Source: Mycobacterium sp. Z3061 (lineage in GTDB: Bacteria; Actinomycetota; Actinomycetes; Mycobacteriales; Mycobacteriaceae). Taken from it: DNA of 64,000 nucleotides. The translations under genes and the position numbers were made by a program. This document shows positions 18,070-28,339 of the stretch, piece by piece. The notes beneath the pieces are model-generated. The model searched no databases, was not told where the DNA came from, and saw only the letters and a list, made by a program, of their open reading frames with translations. Within the stretch, counting starts at the first letter, position 1. Every line of letters begins with the position of its first letter. Location of the stretch: assembly GCF_031583025.1 (NCBI RefSeq), contig NZ_CP134062.1, positions 2,418,001 to 2,482,000 on the forward strand, written 5' to 3'.

Positions 18070-18774
18070 TCAACCGACCACCCAGATCGCCCGCGCGGCC
18101 GGGCTGCCCAACTCCACGGTGGCAGCGTCACCGTCGCCCGAGGACACCGCCACCGAGATCATGCCGGCGAACTCGCGTCGCGTCAGCACCCGCAGCTGGG
18201 AGTCCAGGTTGATCCCGACGCTGTCGAAATACCGCAGCATCTCGGGGTCGGCGTCAGAGATACGGGCCACCTTCCCGGTATCACCGTCGTTGCACGCCCA
18301 CAGCTGGCGCGCCGGCGGCGTCGGCACCTGACCGTCGGTGGCCGGGATCGGGTCACCATGCGGGTCACGGCGCGGGAAGCCCAGCTTGGCGTCGATGCGG
18401 GCCACCAGGCGATCCGACACCGCATGCTCGAGCACCTCGGCCTCGTCGTGCACCTCGTCCCAGCCGTAACCCAGCTCGTTGACCAGGAATGTCTCCAATA
18501 GCCGGTGCCGGCGCACCATCCCCAGCGCGGCCCGCCGACCGGACTCGGTCAACGTCACGGCGCCGTACTTCTCGTGGTCGACCAGCCCCTGCTCGGCCAG
18601 CTTGCGGATGGACTCAGACGCCGTGCTGGCGGACACCCCGATCTTCTCGGCGAGCATCTTCGTGCTCACCTTCTGCGGAGCCCCGTCAGGAGACCACTCC
18701 TGGGCCGTCCAAATGACTTTCAAATAGTCCTGGGCAACTGGGGTGAGCCCACCAGGCTCGTCGTCAGCCCTCAC
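18070..18774 (-). CDS. sirR: DtxR/MntR-family metal-dependent repressor SirR
   Basis: A 234-residue regulator with an N-terminal winged helix (KVSTKMLAEKIGVSASTASESIRKL), a metal-binding dimerisation domain (RRHRLLETFLVNELGYGWDEVHDEAE with the H/E ligands) and a C-terminal FeoA/SH3-like domain. It should bind Mn2+ or Fe2+ and repress transport genes. The GTG at 18774 (VRADDEPGG) matches the family N-terminus; the frame is open eight codons further. Compared with my recollection of Rv2788 it carries a few extra residues (SPDGAPQ) before the helix-turn-helix. A 19-bp palindrome just upstream is a likely operator. Confidence 0.9.
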   Translation of the reverse strand: MRADDEPGGLTPVAQDYLKVIWTAQEWSPDGAPQKVSTKMLAEKIGVSASTASESIRKLAEQGLVDHEKYGAVTLTESGRRAALGMVRRHRLLETFLVNELGYGWDEVHDEAEVLEHAVSDRLVARIDAKLGFPRRDPHGDPIPATDGQVPTPPARQLWACNDGDTGKVARISDADPEMLRYFDSVGINLDSQLRVLTRREFAGMISVAVSSGDGDAATVELGSPAARAIWVVG

Positions 18775-18785
18775 AACCTCAAATC

Positions 18786-18804
18786 TTAGGCAATCCACGC
18801 CTAA
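18786..18804. promoter_or_regulatory. 19-bp palindromic operator (DtxR/IdeR-like) upstream of sirR
   Basis: TTAGGC, seven bases, GCCTAA: a perfect 6-bp-arm palindrome of the same 19-bp span and TTAGG...CCTAA ends as the IdeR/DtxR consensus. It starts 12 bp before the sirR start codon and lies in the sirR-ribF spacer, so autoregulation by SirR or control by IdeR is likely. Confidence 0.65.
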
Positions 18805-18851
18805 TCCGGCGCCCCGGCGGGCGGGTTGCGCCGACGATTAGGCTTGCGGTC

Positions 18852-19820
18852 GTGCAGCGGTGGCGCGGTCAGGACGAGATCCCCACGGACTGGGGCAGAT
18901 GTGTGCTGACCATAGGGGTCTTCGACGGTGTGCACCGTGGGCACGCCGAATTGATCGCGCATGCCGTCAAAGCGGGTCGTGCCCGGGGCGTGCCGTCGGT
19001 GCTGATGACGTTCGATCCACATCCGATGGAAGTCGTGTACCCGGGCAGTCACCCGGCGCAGCTGACCACCCTGACCCGCCGCGCCGAACTCGTCGAGGAC
19101 CTCGGCATCGACGTGTTCCTGGTGATGCCGTTCACCACCGACTTCATGAAGCTCACTCCGGACCGGTACATCCACGAACTCCTGGTGGAGCACCTGCACG
19201 TGGTGGAGGTGGTGGTCGGGGAGAACTTCACCTTCGGCAAGAAGGCGGCCGGCAACGTCGAAACCCTGCGCAAAGCCGGCGACCGCTTCGGGTTCGCGGT
19301 GGAGGCGATGTCGCTGCTGTCCGAGCACCACAGCAACGAGACCGTGACGTTCTCCTCCACCTACATACGGTCGTGCGTGGACGCCGGCGACGTGCTGGCG
19401 GCCACCGAGGCGCTGGGCCGCCCGCACCGCGTCGAGGGTGTCGTCGTGCGCGGCTACGGCCGGGGCGCCGAGCTGGGCTTTCCCACCGCGAACGTGGCGC
19501 CGCCGATGTACTCGGCCATCCCCGCCGACGGCGTGTACGCGGCGTGGTTCACCGTGCTCGGCCACGGTCCGGTGACCGGCACCGTCATTCCCGGCGAGCG
19601 CTACCAGGCCGCGGTGTCCGTCGGCACCAACCCGACGTTCTCCGGTCGCACCCGCACCGTCGAGGCGTTTGTCCTGGACACCACCGCCGACCTGTACGGC
19701 CAGCATGTGGCGCTGGATTTCGTCGCCCGCATCCGTGGCCAGCAGAAGTACGACTCGATCGACGACCTGGTGGAGGAGATCGGCCGGGACACCGAGCGCA
19801 CCCGCGGGCTGCTGACCTAG
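18852..19820 (+). CDS. ribF: Bifunctional riboflavin kinase/FAD synthetase
   Basis: A 322-residue enzyme making FMN and FAD from riboflavin. The N-terminal adenylyltransferase domain has [10 protein letters not shown] and GENFTFG; the C-terminal flavokinase domain has [13 protein letters not shown] and [12 protein letters not shown] start at 18852. A TAGGCT box ends 8 bp upstream of it, so the transcript may be leaderless. Divergent from sirR. Matches Rv2786c. Confidence 0.94.
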   Translation: MQRWRGQDEIPTDWGRCVLTIGVFDGVHRGHAELIAHAVKAGRARGVPSVLMTFDPHPMEVVYPGSHPAQLTTLTRRAELVEDLGIDVFLVMPFTTDFMKLTPDRYIHELLVEHLHVVEVVVGENFTFGKKAAGNVETLRKAGDRFGFAVEAMSLLSEHHSNETVTFSSTYIRSCVDAGDVLAATEALGRPHRVEGVVVRGYGRGAELGFPTANVAPPMYSAIPADGVYAAWFTVLGHGPVTGTVIPGERYQAAVSVGTNPTFSGRTRTVEAFVLDTTADLYGQHVALDFVARIRGQQKYDSIDDLVEEIGRDTERTRGLLT

Positions 19821-19826
19821 GAAGAA

Positions 19827-19842
19827 GGCTCAGCGCTGAGCC
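19827..19842. terminator. Perfect 16-bp palindrome after ribF
   Basis: GGCTCAGCGCTGAGCC can fold into a GC-rich hairpin 6 bp after the ribF stop and 110 bp before rpsO. No U-tract follows, which is usual for mycobacterial terminators. It could separate ribF from rpsO transcription. Confidence 0.45.
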
Positions 19843-19859
19843 CTATTGGCAAACCCTGC

Positions 19860-19865
19860 TAGACT
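19860..19865 (+). promoter_or_regulatory. Candidate -10 box for rpsO
   Basis: TAGACT lies in the 131-bp ribF-rpsO spacer with no clear -35 box, as is common for SigA promoters in mycobacteria. It would give a leader of about 80 nt. An SD-like GGAGAT sits at 19940-19945. Confidence 0.35.
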
Positions 19866-19951
19866 CCCCGACGACATCGGCGCGTGCTGCGGTTCGCGGT
19901 GGCCGCGCTGTGAAATTCCCTGATCGCGGACCTATTGATGGAGATATTTTC

Positions 19952-20221
19952 GTGGCGCTTACTGCCGAGCAGAAAAAAGAGATTCTGAAGTCCTACGGTC
20001 TGCACGAGACCGACACCGGGTCGCCGGAGGCGCAGATCGCGATGCTGACCAAGCGCATCGCCGACCTCACCGAGCACCTGAAGGTCCACAAGCACGACCA
20101 CCACTCCCGCCGCGGCCTGCTGCTGCTGGTCGGACGCCGCAAGCGGCTGGTCAAGTACCTGACCCAGGTCGACGTGGAGCGTTACCGTTCGCTGATCGAG
20201 CGGCTGGGTCTGCGCCGCTGA
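19952..20221 (+). CDS. rpsO: 30S ribosomal protein S15
   Basis: An 89-residue ribosomal protein, exact family length, that binds 16S rRNA and bridges to the 50S subunit. The helices [46 protein letters not shown] and [12 protein letters not shown] are canonical. GTG start with an upstream GGAGAT site. Encoded upstream of lppU and gpsI as in M. tuberculosis. Confidence 0.97.
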   Translation: MALTAEQKKEILKSYGLHETDTGSPEAQIAMLTKRIADLTEHLKVHKHDHHSRRGLLLLVGRRKRLVKYLTQVDVERYRSLIERLGLRR

Positions 20222-20757
20222 CCCGTGGCGCGTCAGGCGCCGTCATAGCGGTCGCCGTCGCGGCCGGCATCATCGGCGCAGTGACCGGGTGTGCGGCGGG
20301 GAAAAGTGGCTCCGACCTCAGCGAATTCACAGTGGGGGACTGTCTCAAGCTTGGCGGCACGGCCGCACAGCCGGAGGCCGTCAAGGCGTCGTGCGCAAGC
20401 CCGGAGTCCAACTTCAAGGTCGTCGCCGTCGTGAAGGAGCGGGCCCAGTGCCCGTCTGACGTCGATTCGTCGTACTCGACGCACAATGCGATCAGCGGCT
20501 CGGACAACACCGTGTGCCTGGACGTCGACTGGGTGATCGGTGGCTGCATGAGTGTGGATCCACACCACATCGCCGATCCGTACCGTGTCGACTGCAATGA
20601 CGCGTCGGTGCCCAACCGTCAGCGGGCCACCCAGATCCTCAAAGACCTCGACCCACCGGTCTCGGTGGATCAGTGCGCGAGCGGTCTGGGCTACACCTAC
20701 GCCCAGCGGCGGTTCGCCGTGTGCGTCGAGGACATCAGCAGCGCACCCCGGAACTAG
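20218..20757 (+). CDS. lppU: Putative lipoprotein LppU, start uncertain
   Basis: A cysteine-rich extracytoplasmic protein with the motif [11 protein letters not shown] and later [10 protein letters not shown] and FAVCVEDIS, fitting the actinobacterial LppU family of unknown function. The first ordinary start, GTG 20281, falls inside the lipobox (VTGC) and would delete the signal peptide. The same frame continues upstream as a hydrophobic stretch ([15 protein letters not shown]) preceded by an Arg, back to a CTG at 20218 that overlaps the rpsO stop, with no ATG, GTG or TTG in between. I therefore place the start at 20218 as an inference. A one-base sequence error near 20225, where a GTG lies in another frame, is an alternative. 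Confidence 0.7.
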   Translation: MTRGASGAVIAVAVAAGIIGAVTGCAAGKSGSDLSEFTVGDCLKLGGTAAQPEAVKASCASPESNFKVVAVVKERAQCPSDVDSSYSTHNAISGSDNTVCLDVDWVIGGCMSVDPHHIADPYRVDCNDASVPNRQRATQILKDLDPPVSVDQCASGLGYTYAQRRFAVCVEDISSAPRN

Positions 20758-21080
20758 AGGTCGGGCGTACGGGGCACCGGGTTTGATCATTACCGGGAGT
20801 TAGCCGGTGTAGAGTGAGGACGTTCTGGGCCGGTTCCGGCCCGAGCACCTTGGTGCGGTTCGCGCACTTCCGCGCGCATCGTTCCAGCGAGTCGCCATGC
20901 GAGTCACGGGAAGCAGCTCTGTATCGGGCGGTCTTCGGTAGTGGCTGCCGGGCTCCCAGGATCTGGGGCAGGTCGGCAGCTTCGATCGATGGCCGTAGCC
21001 GTATTCAGACACTGCTCCCTGGTTTGCTCGCGCATGCACCCGCGAAAAAGCTGAATAACCAGAGAGGCCGCACTGACGTT
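20758..21080 (+). promoter_or_regulatory. 323-bp spacer and leader of gpsI
   Basis: No supportable ORF. A -10-like TAGAGT lies at 20810-20815, with TTGATC at 20783-20788 too far upstream (21 bp) to be an ideal -35. If used, the gpsI mRNA would have a leader of about 260 nt. PNPase genes in other bacteria are autoregulated through their leaders, so this length is suggestive but unproven. Confidence 0.4.
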
Positions 21081-23330
21081 ATGTCTGCGACTGAAATCGA
21101 AGAAGGCGTCTTCGAGTCCACCGCCACCATCGACAACGGGAGCTTCGGCACCCGCACCATCCGGTTCGAGACCGGACGCCTCGCATTACAGGCCGCCGGC
21201 TCGGTGGTCGCCTACCTAGACGAAGAGAACATGCTGCTGTCGGCGACCACCGCCAGCAAGAGCCCGAAGGAGCATTTCGACTTCTTCCCGCTGACCATCG
21301 ATGTCGAAGAACGGATGTACGCCGCGGGACGCATCCCGGGATCGTTCTTCCGTCGGGAGGGCCGGCCCTCCACCGACGCGATTCTGACATGCCGGCTGAT
21401 CGACCGGCCGCTGCGCCCGTCCTTCGTCGACGGCCTGCGCAACGAGATCCAGGTCGTCGTGACGGTCCTGAGCCTGGACCCCAACGACCTGTACGACGTC
21501 GTGGCGATCAACGCCGCGTCGGCGTCCACCCAGATCTCCGGCCTGCCGTTCTCCGGGCCGGTCGGCGCCGTCCGGGTGGCGCTGATCGACGGCACCTGGG
21601 TTGCGTTCCCCACCGTCGAGCAGCTCGAGCGGGCAGTGTTCGACATGGTCGTTGCGGGCCGAAAGGTCGACGGTGATGTCGCGATCATGATGGTCGAGGC
21701 CGAAGCCACCGACAAGGTCATCGAGCTCGTGGAGGGCGGCGCCCAGGCGCCGACCGAGACCGTCGTCGCCGAGGGCCTGGAGGCGGCAAAGCCGTTCATC
21801 GCCGCGCTGTGCACCGCGCAGCAGGAGCTGGCCGACGCGGCCGCGAAAGACACGCGCGAGTACCCGACGTTCCCCGATTACGAGGACGACGTCTACTACT
21901 CGGTGGCGTCGGTGGCTACCGACGAGCTGACCGAGGCGCTGTCCATCGGCGGCAAGGCCGAGCGCGACAAGCGCACCGACGAGATCAAGACCCAGGTCGT
22001 CGAGCGGCTGGCCGGCACCTACGAGGGCCGCGAGAAGGAGATCGGCGCCGCGTTCCGGTCGCTGACCAAGAAGCTGGTGCGCCAGCGCATCCTCACCGAC
22101 CACTTCCGCATCGACGGCCGTGGCACCACCGACATCCGCGCGTTGTCGGCCGAGGTTTCCGTGGTGCCGCGGGCGCACGGCAGCGCGCTGTTCGAGCGCG
22201 GCGAGACCCAGATCCTGGGTGTGACCACCCTGGACATGGTCAAGATGGCCCAGCAGATCGACTCGCTCGGACCCGAGACGTCCAAGCGCTACATGCACCA
22301 CTACAACTTCCCGCCGTTCTCCACCGGCGAGACCGGCCGGGTCGGCTCGCCCAAGCGGCGTGAGATCGGGCACGGTGCCCTGGCCGAGCGGGCCCTGATT
22401 CCGGTGCTGCCCAGCGTCGAGGAGTTCCCGTACGCGATCCGGCAGGTGTCGGAAGCTCTGGGCTCCAACGGTTCGACTTCGATGGGCTCGGTGTGTGCGT
22501 CGACGCTGGCGCTGCTCAACGCCGGGGTGCCGCTCAAGGCGCCGGTGGCGGGTATTGCGATGGGCCTGGTCTCCGACGATGTAGACGGCGAAACCCGCTA
22601 CGTCACCCTGACCGACATCCTCGGCGCCGAGGACGCGTTCGGCGACATGGACTTCAAGTGCGCCGGCACCAAGGACATCGTCACCGCCCTGCAGCTGGAC
22701 ACCAAGCTCGACGGGATTCCCTCGAAGGTGCTGGCCGGCGCTCTCGCGCAGGCCAAAGACGCCCGGCTGACCATTCTCGAGGTGATGGCCGAGGCCATCG
22801 ACCGGCCCGACGAGATGAGCCCGTATGCCCCCCGGGTCACCACCATCAAGGTGCCGGTGGACAAGATCGGCGAGGTCATCGGGCCCAAGGGCAAGGTCAT
22901 CAACGCGATCACCGAGGAAACCGGCGCGCAGATCTCCATCGAGGACGACGGCACCGTGTTCGTCGGCGCCACCGACGGTCCGTCCGCGCAGGCCGCGATC
23001 GACCGCATCAACGCGATCGCGAACCCGCAGCTGCCGACGGTCGGGGAGCGGTTCCTCGGAACCGTGGTCAAGACGACCGATTTCGGTGCGTTCGTGTCAC
23101 TGCTGCCGGGCCGGGACGGCCTCGTCCACATCTCCAAGCTGGGCAAGGGCAAGCGCATCGCGAAGGTCGAGGACGTGGTCAACGTCGGCGACAAGCTGCG
23201 CGTGGAGATCGCCGACATCGACAAGCGGGGCAAGATCTCGTTGGTCCTGACGGACGACGACAGCTCGGGTGCCGCCCCCGCCGACCCCGGAGCAGCGCCA
23301 GCAGCCGATGCCGCGACGGTCAGCAGCTGA
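21081..23330 (+). CDS. gpsI: Polyribonucleotide nucleotidyltransferase (PNPase)
   Basis: A 749-residue 3'-5' phosphorolytic exoribonuclease/polymerase. Domains in order: RNase PH 1 ([24 protein letters not shown]), helical linker, catalytic RNase PH 2 ([32 protein letters not shown], the DAFGDMDFK metal site), KH domain ([16 protein letters not shown]) and S1 domain ([26 protein letters not shown]). All key motifs look intact. The ATG at 21081 gives [12 protein letters not shown]; the frame is open upstream, but that part has no homology. The last 23 bp overlap pepR. Confidence 0.96.
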   Translation: MSATEIEEGVFESTATIDNGSFGTRTIRFETGRLALQAAGSVVAYLDEENMLLSATTASKSPKEHFDFFPLTIDVEERMYAAGRIPGSFFRREGRPSTDAILTCRLIDRPLRPSFVDGLRNEIQVVVTVLSLDPNDLYDVVAINAASASTQISGLPFSGPVGAVRVALIDGTWVAFPTVEQLERAVFDMVVAGRKVDGDVAIMMVEAEATDKVIELVEGGAQAPTETVVAEGLEAAKPFIAALCTAQQELADAAAKDTREYPTFPDYEDDVYYSVASVATDELTEALSIGGKAERDKRTDEIKTQVVERLAGTYEGREKEIGAAFRSLTKKLVRQRILTDHFRIDGRGTTDIRALSAEVSVVPRAHGSALFERGETQILGVTTLDMVKMAQQIDSLGPETSKRYMHHYNFPPFSTGETGRVGSPKRREIGHGALAERALIPVLPSVEEFPYAIRQVSEALGSNGSTSMGSVCASTLALLNAGVPLKAPVAGIAMGLVSDDVDGETRYVTLTDILGAEDAFGDMDFKCAGTKDIVTALQLDTKLDGIPSKVLAGALAQAKDARLTILEVMAEAIDRPDEMSPYAPRVTTIKVPVDKIGEVIGPKGKVINAITEETGAQISIEDDGTVFVGATDGPSAQAAIDRINAIANPQLPTVGERFLGTVVKTTDFGAFVSLLPGRDGLVHISKLGKGKRIAKVEDVVNVGDKLRVEIADIDKRGKISLVLTDDDSSGAAPADPGAAPAADAATVSS

Positions 23331-24627
23331 CCCGAGGGCAGACCGGGGAGGCGTGCGTCGCACCACGCTGCCCGGTGGTCTGCGGGTCGTCACCGAATAC
23401 CTGCCCGCGGTGCGTTCGGCATCCGTCGGTGTCTGGGTCGGGGTGGGATCCCGCGACGAGGGCACCACGGTGGCCGGTGCGGCGCACTTCCTCGAGCATC
23501 TGCTGTTCAAGTCGACCCCGACTCGAACGGCGGTAGACATCGCGCAGGCGATGGACGCCGTCGGCGGTGAGCTCAACGCCTTCACCTCCAAGGAACACAC
23601 CTGCTACTACGCGCATGTGCTGGACACCGACCTGGCGCTGGCCCTGGATCTGGTCGCCGATGTGGTGCTCAACGGCCGGTGCGCCGTCGACGACGTCGAA
23701 CTGGAACGCGACGTGGTCCTCGAGGAGATCGCGATGCGCGACGACGACCCCGAGGACGCGCTGGCCGACATGTTCATGACGGCGATGTTCGGCGACCACC
23801 CGGTGGGTCGCCCGGTGATCGGCAGCGTGCAATCGGTGTCGGCGATGTCGCGGTCCCAGCTGCACTCGTTCCATCTGCGCCGGTACACGCCTGAGCGGAT
23901 GGTCGTGGCGGTGGCCGGCAACGTCGACCACGACGAGGTGGTCGGGCTGACGCGCGAGCACTTCGCGGCCCGCCTGGTTCGCGGGCGTCGCCCGGTGGCG
24001 CCGCGAAAGGGTGCGGGCCGGGTGACCGGCGACCCAGGTCTGGTGTTGGTCAATCGAGATGCCGAGCAGACGCATGTCTCGCTGGGTGTGCGCACTCCGG
24101 GGCGCGGCTGGGAGCACCGCTGGGCGATGTCGGTGCTGCACACGGCGCTGGGCGGGGGGCTGAGTTCGCGGTTGTTCCAGGAGATCCGCGAGGCACGGGG
24201 GCTGGCGTACTCGGTTTACTCCTCGCTGGACATCTTCGCCGACAGCGGCGCGATGTCGGTGTACGCGGCGTGCCTGCCCGAACGCTTTGCCGACGTCATG
24301 AAGATCACCACCGCGGTGCTGGAGTCGGTGGCCCGCGATGGCATCACCGAGGACGAATGCCGGATCGCCAAGGGGTCGCTACGTGGCGGGCTGGTGCTGG
24401 GTCTGGAGGATTCCGGCTCCCGGATGAGCAGGATCGGGCGCAGCGAACTGAACTACGGTACCCACCGCACCATCGAGCACACCCTGCGTCAGATCGAGCG
24501 GGTGACCCTCGACGAGGTCAACACGGTGGCCCGGCGCCTGCTGAACAAGCGCTACGGCGCCGCCGTTCTCGGCCCGTACAGCGCGAAACGATCGCTGCCC
24601 CAACAACTTCGAGCGATGGTAAGTTAA
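23308..24627 (+). CDS. pepR: M16 family zinc protease PepR
   Basis: A 439-residue pitrilysin-family metalloprotease. The inverted zinc motif HFLEH (H60, E63, H64) with the downstream acidic ligand region ([13 protein letters not shown]) is intact, and a second inactive half follows ([17 protein letters not shown]). The ATG at 23308 (MPRRS) matches the known mycobacterial N-terminus and overlaps the gpsI 3' end, so it is translationally coupled to gpsI as in Rv2783c-Rv2782c. Confidence 0.93.
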   Translation: MPRRSAADPRADRGGVRRTTLPGGLRVVTEYLPAVRSASVGVWVGVGSRDEGTTVAGAAHFLEHLLFKSTPTRTAVDIAQAMDAVGGELNAFTSKEHTCYYAHVLDTDLALALDLVADVVLNGRCAVDDVELERDVVLEEIAMRDDDPEDALADMFMTAMFGDHPVGRPVIGSVQSVSAMSRSQLHSFHLRRYTPERMVVAVAGNVDHDEVVGLTREHFAARLVRGRRPVAPRKGAGRVTGDPGLVLVNRDAEQTHVSLGVRTPGRGWEHRWAMSVLHTALGGGLSSRLFQEIREARGLAYSVYSSLDIFADSGAMSVYAACLPERFADVMKITTAVLESVARDGITEDECRIAKGSLRGGLVLGLEDSGSRMSRIGRSELNYGTHRTIEHTLRQIERVTLDEVNTVARRLLNKRYGAAVLGPYSAKRSLPQQLRAMVS

Positions 24628-24631
24628 CCCG

Positions 24632-25660
24632 ATGGTTTTGGGTTTCTGGGACATTGCCGCGCCCATCGTGGGTGCGCCGATGGCCGGCGGCCCGGGCACG
24701 CCGGCGCTGGCCGCGGCGGTGTCCAACGCCGGCGGACTGGGCATGGTTGCCGGCGGCTACCTGAGCGCCGAGCAGTTTGCCGATGACATCGCCAAGGCGC
24801 GGGCCGCCACCACCGGACCGATCGGGGTCAACCTCTTCGTGCCTCAGCCCAGCGTCGCCGACTGGGTGCAGCTGGAGTATTACGCGGAGGACCTCGAAGA
24901 GGTCGCCGACCACTACCGCGTCGAAGTGGGCCACCCGGTGCACGGTGACGACGACGATTGGCGACGCAAGCTCGAGGTCGTCGCCGATGTGCGCCCGGAG
25001 ATGGTGTCCTTCACCTTCGGGGCTCCGCCGCCTGATGTGATCAGGATGCTGAGCGCGCAGGGGCTGCTGGTGTCGGTCACGGTGACGTCGGCCTACGAGG
25101 CCGGGATCGCCATCGCGGCGGGTGCGGACAACCTGGTGGTACAGGGGCCCGCCGCCGGTGGGCACCGTGGGACGTTCGCACCGGACATGGAGCCCGGCTC
25201 GGAGTCGCTGCACCAGTTGCTGGACCGGATCGGCAGCGCGCACGATGTGCCGCTGATCGCGGCCGGCGGGTTGGGCACCGTCGAACAGATCGCGGCGGTG
25301 CTGCGCCGGGGAGCGGTGGCAGCGCAGGTGGGTACCGCGCTGTTGCTTTCCGACGAGGCCGGCACGCACTCGGCTTACCGGGTCGCGTTGAAGAACCCGG
25401 AGTTCGACTCGACCGTGGTCACCCGGGCGTTCTCCGGCCGCTACGCGCGTGGCCTGGCCAACAACTTCACCCGTCTGCTGGATCACGTTGCGCCCCTTGG
25501 GTATCCGGAAGTCAACCAGATGACCAAGCCGATCCGGGCGGCCGCAATCGAGATGGAGGACCCGCACGGCACGAACCTGTGGGCGGGCGAGGCCTACCGG
25601 GAAGCCCGCAGCGGGCCGGCGGCCGACATCGTCACCGCCCTGGCGCCTTATATCCGCTGA
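24632..25660 (+). CDS. Nitronate monooxygenase family flavoprotein (Rv2781c-like)
   Basis: A 342-residue TIM-barrel FMN enzyme of the nitronate monooxygenase/2-nitropropane dioxygenase family. It shows the N-terminal PIVGAPMAGG motif, the GPAAGGHRG segment with the catalytic His, and the phosphate-binding IAAGGLGT. It would oxidise alkyl nitronates or a related substrate with FMN. It starts 4 bp after pepR and ends 8 bp before the stop of the convergent ald. Confidence 0.9.
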   Translation: MVLGFWDIAAPIVGAPMAGGPGTPALAAAVSNAGGLGMVAGGYLSAEQFADDIAKARAATTGPIGVNLFVPQPSVADWVQLEYYAEDLEEVADHYRVEVGHPVHGDDDDWRRKLEVVADVRPEMVSFTFGAPPPDVIRMLSAQGLLVSVTVTSAYEAGIAIAAGADNLVVQGPAAGGHRGTFAPDMEPGSESLHQLLDRIGSAHDVPLIAAGGLGTVEQIAAVLRRGAVAAQVGTALLLSDEAGTHSAYRVALKNPEFDSTVVTRAFSGRYARGLANNFTRLLDHVAPLGYPEVNQMTKPIRAAAIEMEDPHGTNLWAGEAYREARSGPAADIVTALAPYIR

Positions 25661-25668
25661 CCGGTTGG

Positions 25669-26784
25669 CTAACCCGCCAGCACGCCGGCCGGGTCGGTGA
25701 ACGGCAGGCCGAGGTCCTCGGCCACGTGGTCGGCCAGCAATGCGCCGGCGTGTGTCGAAAGACCTTTGGCGAGAGCCGGATCCGAACGGCACGCCGCCCG
25801 CCAGCCCCGATCGGCCAGCTTGCGCACATACGGCATGGTGGCGATGGTCAGCGCGTAGGTCGAGGTCTTGGGTACCGCGCTCGGCATATTGGCCACGCAG
25901 TAGAACAGAGTGTCGTGCACCGCGAACGTCGGCTCGTCGTGGGTGGTCGGCCGGGAGTCCTCGAAGCAGCCGCCTTGGTCGATGGAGATGTCCACCAACA
26001 CCGCCCCTGGCTTCATCTGTGCCACAAGAGAATTCGGAATGAGGCTGGGCGCCTTCGCACCCGGGACGAGGACCGCGCCGATGACCAGGTCGGCCCGTAA
26101 GACGGCGCCCTCCAACTCGTAGGCCGACGAGTAGCGGGTGCCGATGCGGCCGGCGAACTCCGCGTCCAGCAGCCGGAGCTTGTTGAGGTTGACGTCCAGC
26201 ACCATGACGGATGCGCCCATGCCGCTGGCGATGCGGGCGGCGTTGTAGCCGGCGGTGCCGCCGCCGATCACCACGACGTCGGCGGGTTTGACGCCGGGCA
26301 CCCCACCCATCAGTGCGCCGCGTCCGCCCTGGGTCCGCATCAGGTGATAGGCGCCGACCTGGGCGGAGAGGCGGCCGGCCACCTCACTCATCGGAGCCAG
26401 CAGCGGCAGGCCGCCGTCGGCGGTCTGGACCGTCTCGTAGGCGATCGACGTGGCGCCGGAGGCGAGTAGCGCGTCGGTGCACGATCGTGAGGCGGCCAGA
26501 TGCAGATAGGTGAACAGGGTCTGCCCGGACCGCAGGTAGCCGTACTCGGCGGGCATCGGTTCCTTGACCTTCAGCACCAACTCGGCGGCCCACGCCTGTG
26601 CGGCGGTGTCGGCCAGCGCGGCACCGGCCGCCTTGAACTCGGCATCGGTGATCGCCGAACCCTCGCCGGCGCCGGCCTGCACCAGCACTTCATGACCGTG
26701 CTGAGCCAGTTCGGCGACTCCGGCCGGGGTGATGGCCACCCGGAATTCGTTGTTCTTGGTCTCGGTCGGAATGCCGATGCGCAT
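25669..26784 (-). CDS. ald: Alanine dehydrogenase
   Basis: A 371-residue NAD-dependent L-alanine dehydrogenase, the exact mycobacterial length. It begins [16 protein letters not shown], has the pyruvate-binding KVKEP and YLHLA segments, the Rossmann motif [13 protein letters not shown] and the late [11 protein letters not shown] motif. It interconverts pyruvate plus ammonia and alanine and is induced by hypoxia and alanine. In M. tuberculosis the Lrp-type activator AldR is encoded divergently next to it; here the 108-bp spacer leads directly to an SRPBCC gene and no aldR is seen. Confidence 0.96.
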   Translation of the reverse strand: MRIGIPTETKNNEFRVAITPAGVAELAQHGHEVLVQAGAGEGSAITDAEFKAAGAALADTAAQAWAAELVLKVKEPMPAEYGYLRSGQTLFTYLHLAASRSCTDALLASGATSIAYETVQTADGGLPLLAPMSEVAGRLSAQVGAYHLMRTQGGRGALMGGVPGVKPADVVVIGGGTAGYNAARIASGMGASVMVLDVNLNKLRLLDAEFAGRIGTRYSSAYELEGAVLRADLVIGAVLVPGAKAPSLIPNSLVAQMKPGAVLVDISIDQGGCFEDSRPTTHDEPTFAVHDTLFYCVANMPSAVPKTSTYALTIATMPYVRKLADRGWRAACRSDPALAKGLSTHAGALLADHVAEDLGLPFTDPAGVLAG

Positions 26785-26892
26785 GACCTCTAGTGTGTAG
26801 AAACTTCGGCACGCCCGCACGTCCCATGCGATCTTCCAAGCCAACTCAAACGTCAGGGATCCAGCCGGCGCGGTCCTGGCTATGATCGGCCG

Positions 26893-27354
26893 ATGAGTGA
26901 GCCATCCGCGACCGCCACAGTCCAGATCGACGCCAGTCCCGAGGCGGTGTACGGCCTGATCACCGACTTGCCCACGCTGGCCGCGCTGGCCGAAGAGGCG
27001 GTGTCGATGGAGTTGCGCAAGGGTGACGCGGTGACCAAGGGCGCGGTGTTCGTCGGCCACAACGAGAACGGCAGCAAGAGCTGGACCACGAAATGCACGG
27101 TCACCGACGCCGAGCCGGGCCGGGTCTTCGCCTTCGACGTGCGCTCAGCGGCCCTTCCGATCGCCCGCTGGCAGTACGACATCGCCGCGGCCGACGGTGG
27201 CTGCCGGGTCACCGAGAGCACCTGGGATCGCCGGCCCGGTTGGCTGCGCAAAGTAGCCGGCAGGATCACCGGGGTCGCCGACCGGAAGGCTCAAAACACC
27301 AAGAACATCGAACTGACGTTGCAGCGCCTCAAGCAGCGCGCCGAGAAAAGGTAG
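26893..27354 (+). CDS. SRPBCC family protein (Rv2778c-like)
   Basis: A 153-residue polyketide cyclase/START-type small-molecule binding protein. The family opening (TVQIDASPEAVYGLITDLPTLAALAEE), the central GAVFVGHN and the late ITGVADRKAQNTKNIELTLQRLK are characteristic. The fold has a deep hydrophobic cavity; the ligand is unknown. ATG start, 64 bp before the di-iron protein gene. Confidence 0.82.
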   Translation: MSEPSATATVQIDASPEAVYGLITDLPTLAALAEEAVSMELRKGDAVTKGAVFVGHNENGSKSWTTKCTVTDAEPGRVFAFDVRSAALPIARWQYDIAAADGGCRVTESTWDRRPGWLRKVAGRITGVADRKAQNTKNIELTLQRLKQRAEKR

Positions 27355-27418
27355 TACCGCGGGTATCGCATACTTGGGGTGTTTCAGTACACTTGCCACT
27401 CGAGGCAAGGGGGCCGTG

Positions 27419-28336
27419 ATGAGCACAGTTGACGACCGGGCGGTGGGACCGCATTCCAGACAGTCGGACTCGGCCGACCACGAGCGTCTGGTTCTCGAAG
27501 CGCGCAACGTCGCGTTCGACTGGGCGGACCTGCCTTTTCACTACGTGCCCGGCCAACCGATGGCCACCCACGTCCTCAATGTCCTGCACCTGCTGCTGCC
27601 CGCGGGTGAGGAGTTCTTCGTCGAGGTATTCAAGAAGACGCTGCCGCTGATCAAGGACGATCAACTGCGCCTCGACGTGCAGGGATTCATCGGTCAGGAG
27701 GCAATGCACTCCCAGGCGCACTCCGGAGTGCTGGCCCACTTCGACGCCCAGGGCATCGATCTGACCCCGTTCACCGACCAGGTGCGGTGGCTGTTCGGGA
27801 AACTGCTGGGGGAGAGGCCGCAGCGCAGCGTGCGTCGCCAGCACAGCTGGTTGCTGGAGCAGGTTGCGTTCATCTCCGCGATCGAGCACTACACCGCCGT
27901 GCTGGGCGAGTGGATTCTGGACTCGCCGGCGCTGGACGCGGTCGGCACGCACCCGGTGATGCTGGACATGCTGCGCTGGCACGGAGCCGAAGAGGTGGAG
28001 CACAAGGCCGTGGCCTTCGACACCATGCGGCACCTGCGGGCCGGATACTGGCGCCAGGTCCGAGCGCAGCTGGCGGTGACGCCGGTGCTCACGCTGTTGT
28101 GGATTCGCGGGGTGCGGTTCATGTTCTCGGTCGACCCGTGCGTACCGCCCGGCACCAAGGCGCGCTGGCGCGACTTCCTGCGGGCCGCACGCCGCGGCCT
28201 GGTGCCCGGGCCGCTGCGGTTGATCGGGGTGGTCGGCTCCTATTATCGGCCGGGTTTCCATCCGTCCGAGCTGGGTGGACTGGAGCGGGCCGTCGACTAC
28301 CTCGCGGTGTCGCCCGCCGCTCGGGCGTCGCACTGA
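27419..28336 (+). CDS. PF10118-type metal-dependent protein with a di-iron ligand pattern (Rv2777c-like)
   Basis: A 305-residue protein annotated in databases as a predicted metal-dependent hydrolase. The visible ligand pattern is E64/E65, E94xxH97, E156, E192xxH195 (GQEAMHSQAH, AIEHYTAV, AEEVEHK), which is the arrangement of ferritin-like di-iron carboxylate enzymes. It may therefore be an oxygenase rather than a hydrolase. The ATG at 27419 follows a GAGGCAAGGGGG ribosome site. Three bp separate it from the epoxide hydrolase-SDR gene and a further 2 bp separate that from a 2Fe-2S reductase, a plausible electron donor. Confidence 0.8.
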   Translation: MSTVDDRAVGPHSRQSDSADHERLVLEARNVAFDWADLPFHYVPGQPMATHVLNVLHLLLPAGEEFFVEVFKKTLPLIKDDQLRLDVQGFIGQEAMHSQAHSGVLAHFDAQGIDLTPFTDQVRWLFGKLLGERPQRSVRRQHSWLLEQVAFISAIEHYTAVLGEWILDSPALDAVGTHPVMLDMLRWHGAEEVEHKAVAFDTMRHLRAGYWRQVRAQLAVTPVLTLLWIRGVRFMFSVDPCVPPGTKARWRDFLRAARRGLVPGPLRLIGVVGSYYRPGFHPSELGGLERAVDYLAVSPAARASH

Positions 28337-28339
28337 AAC

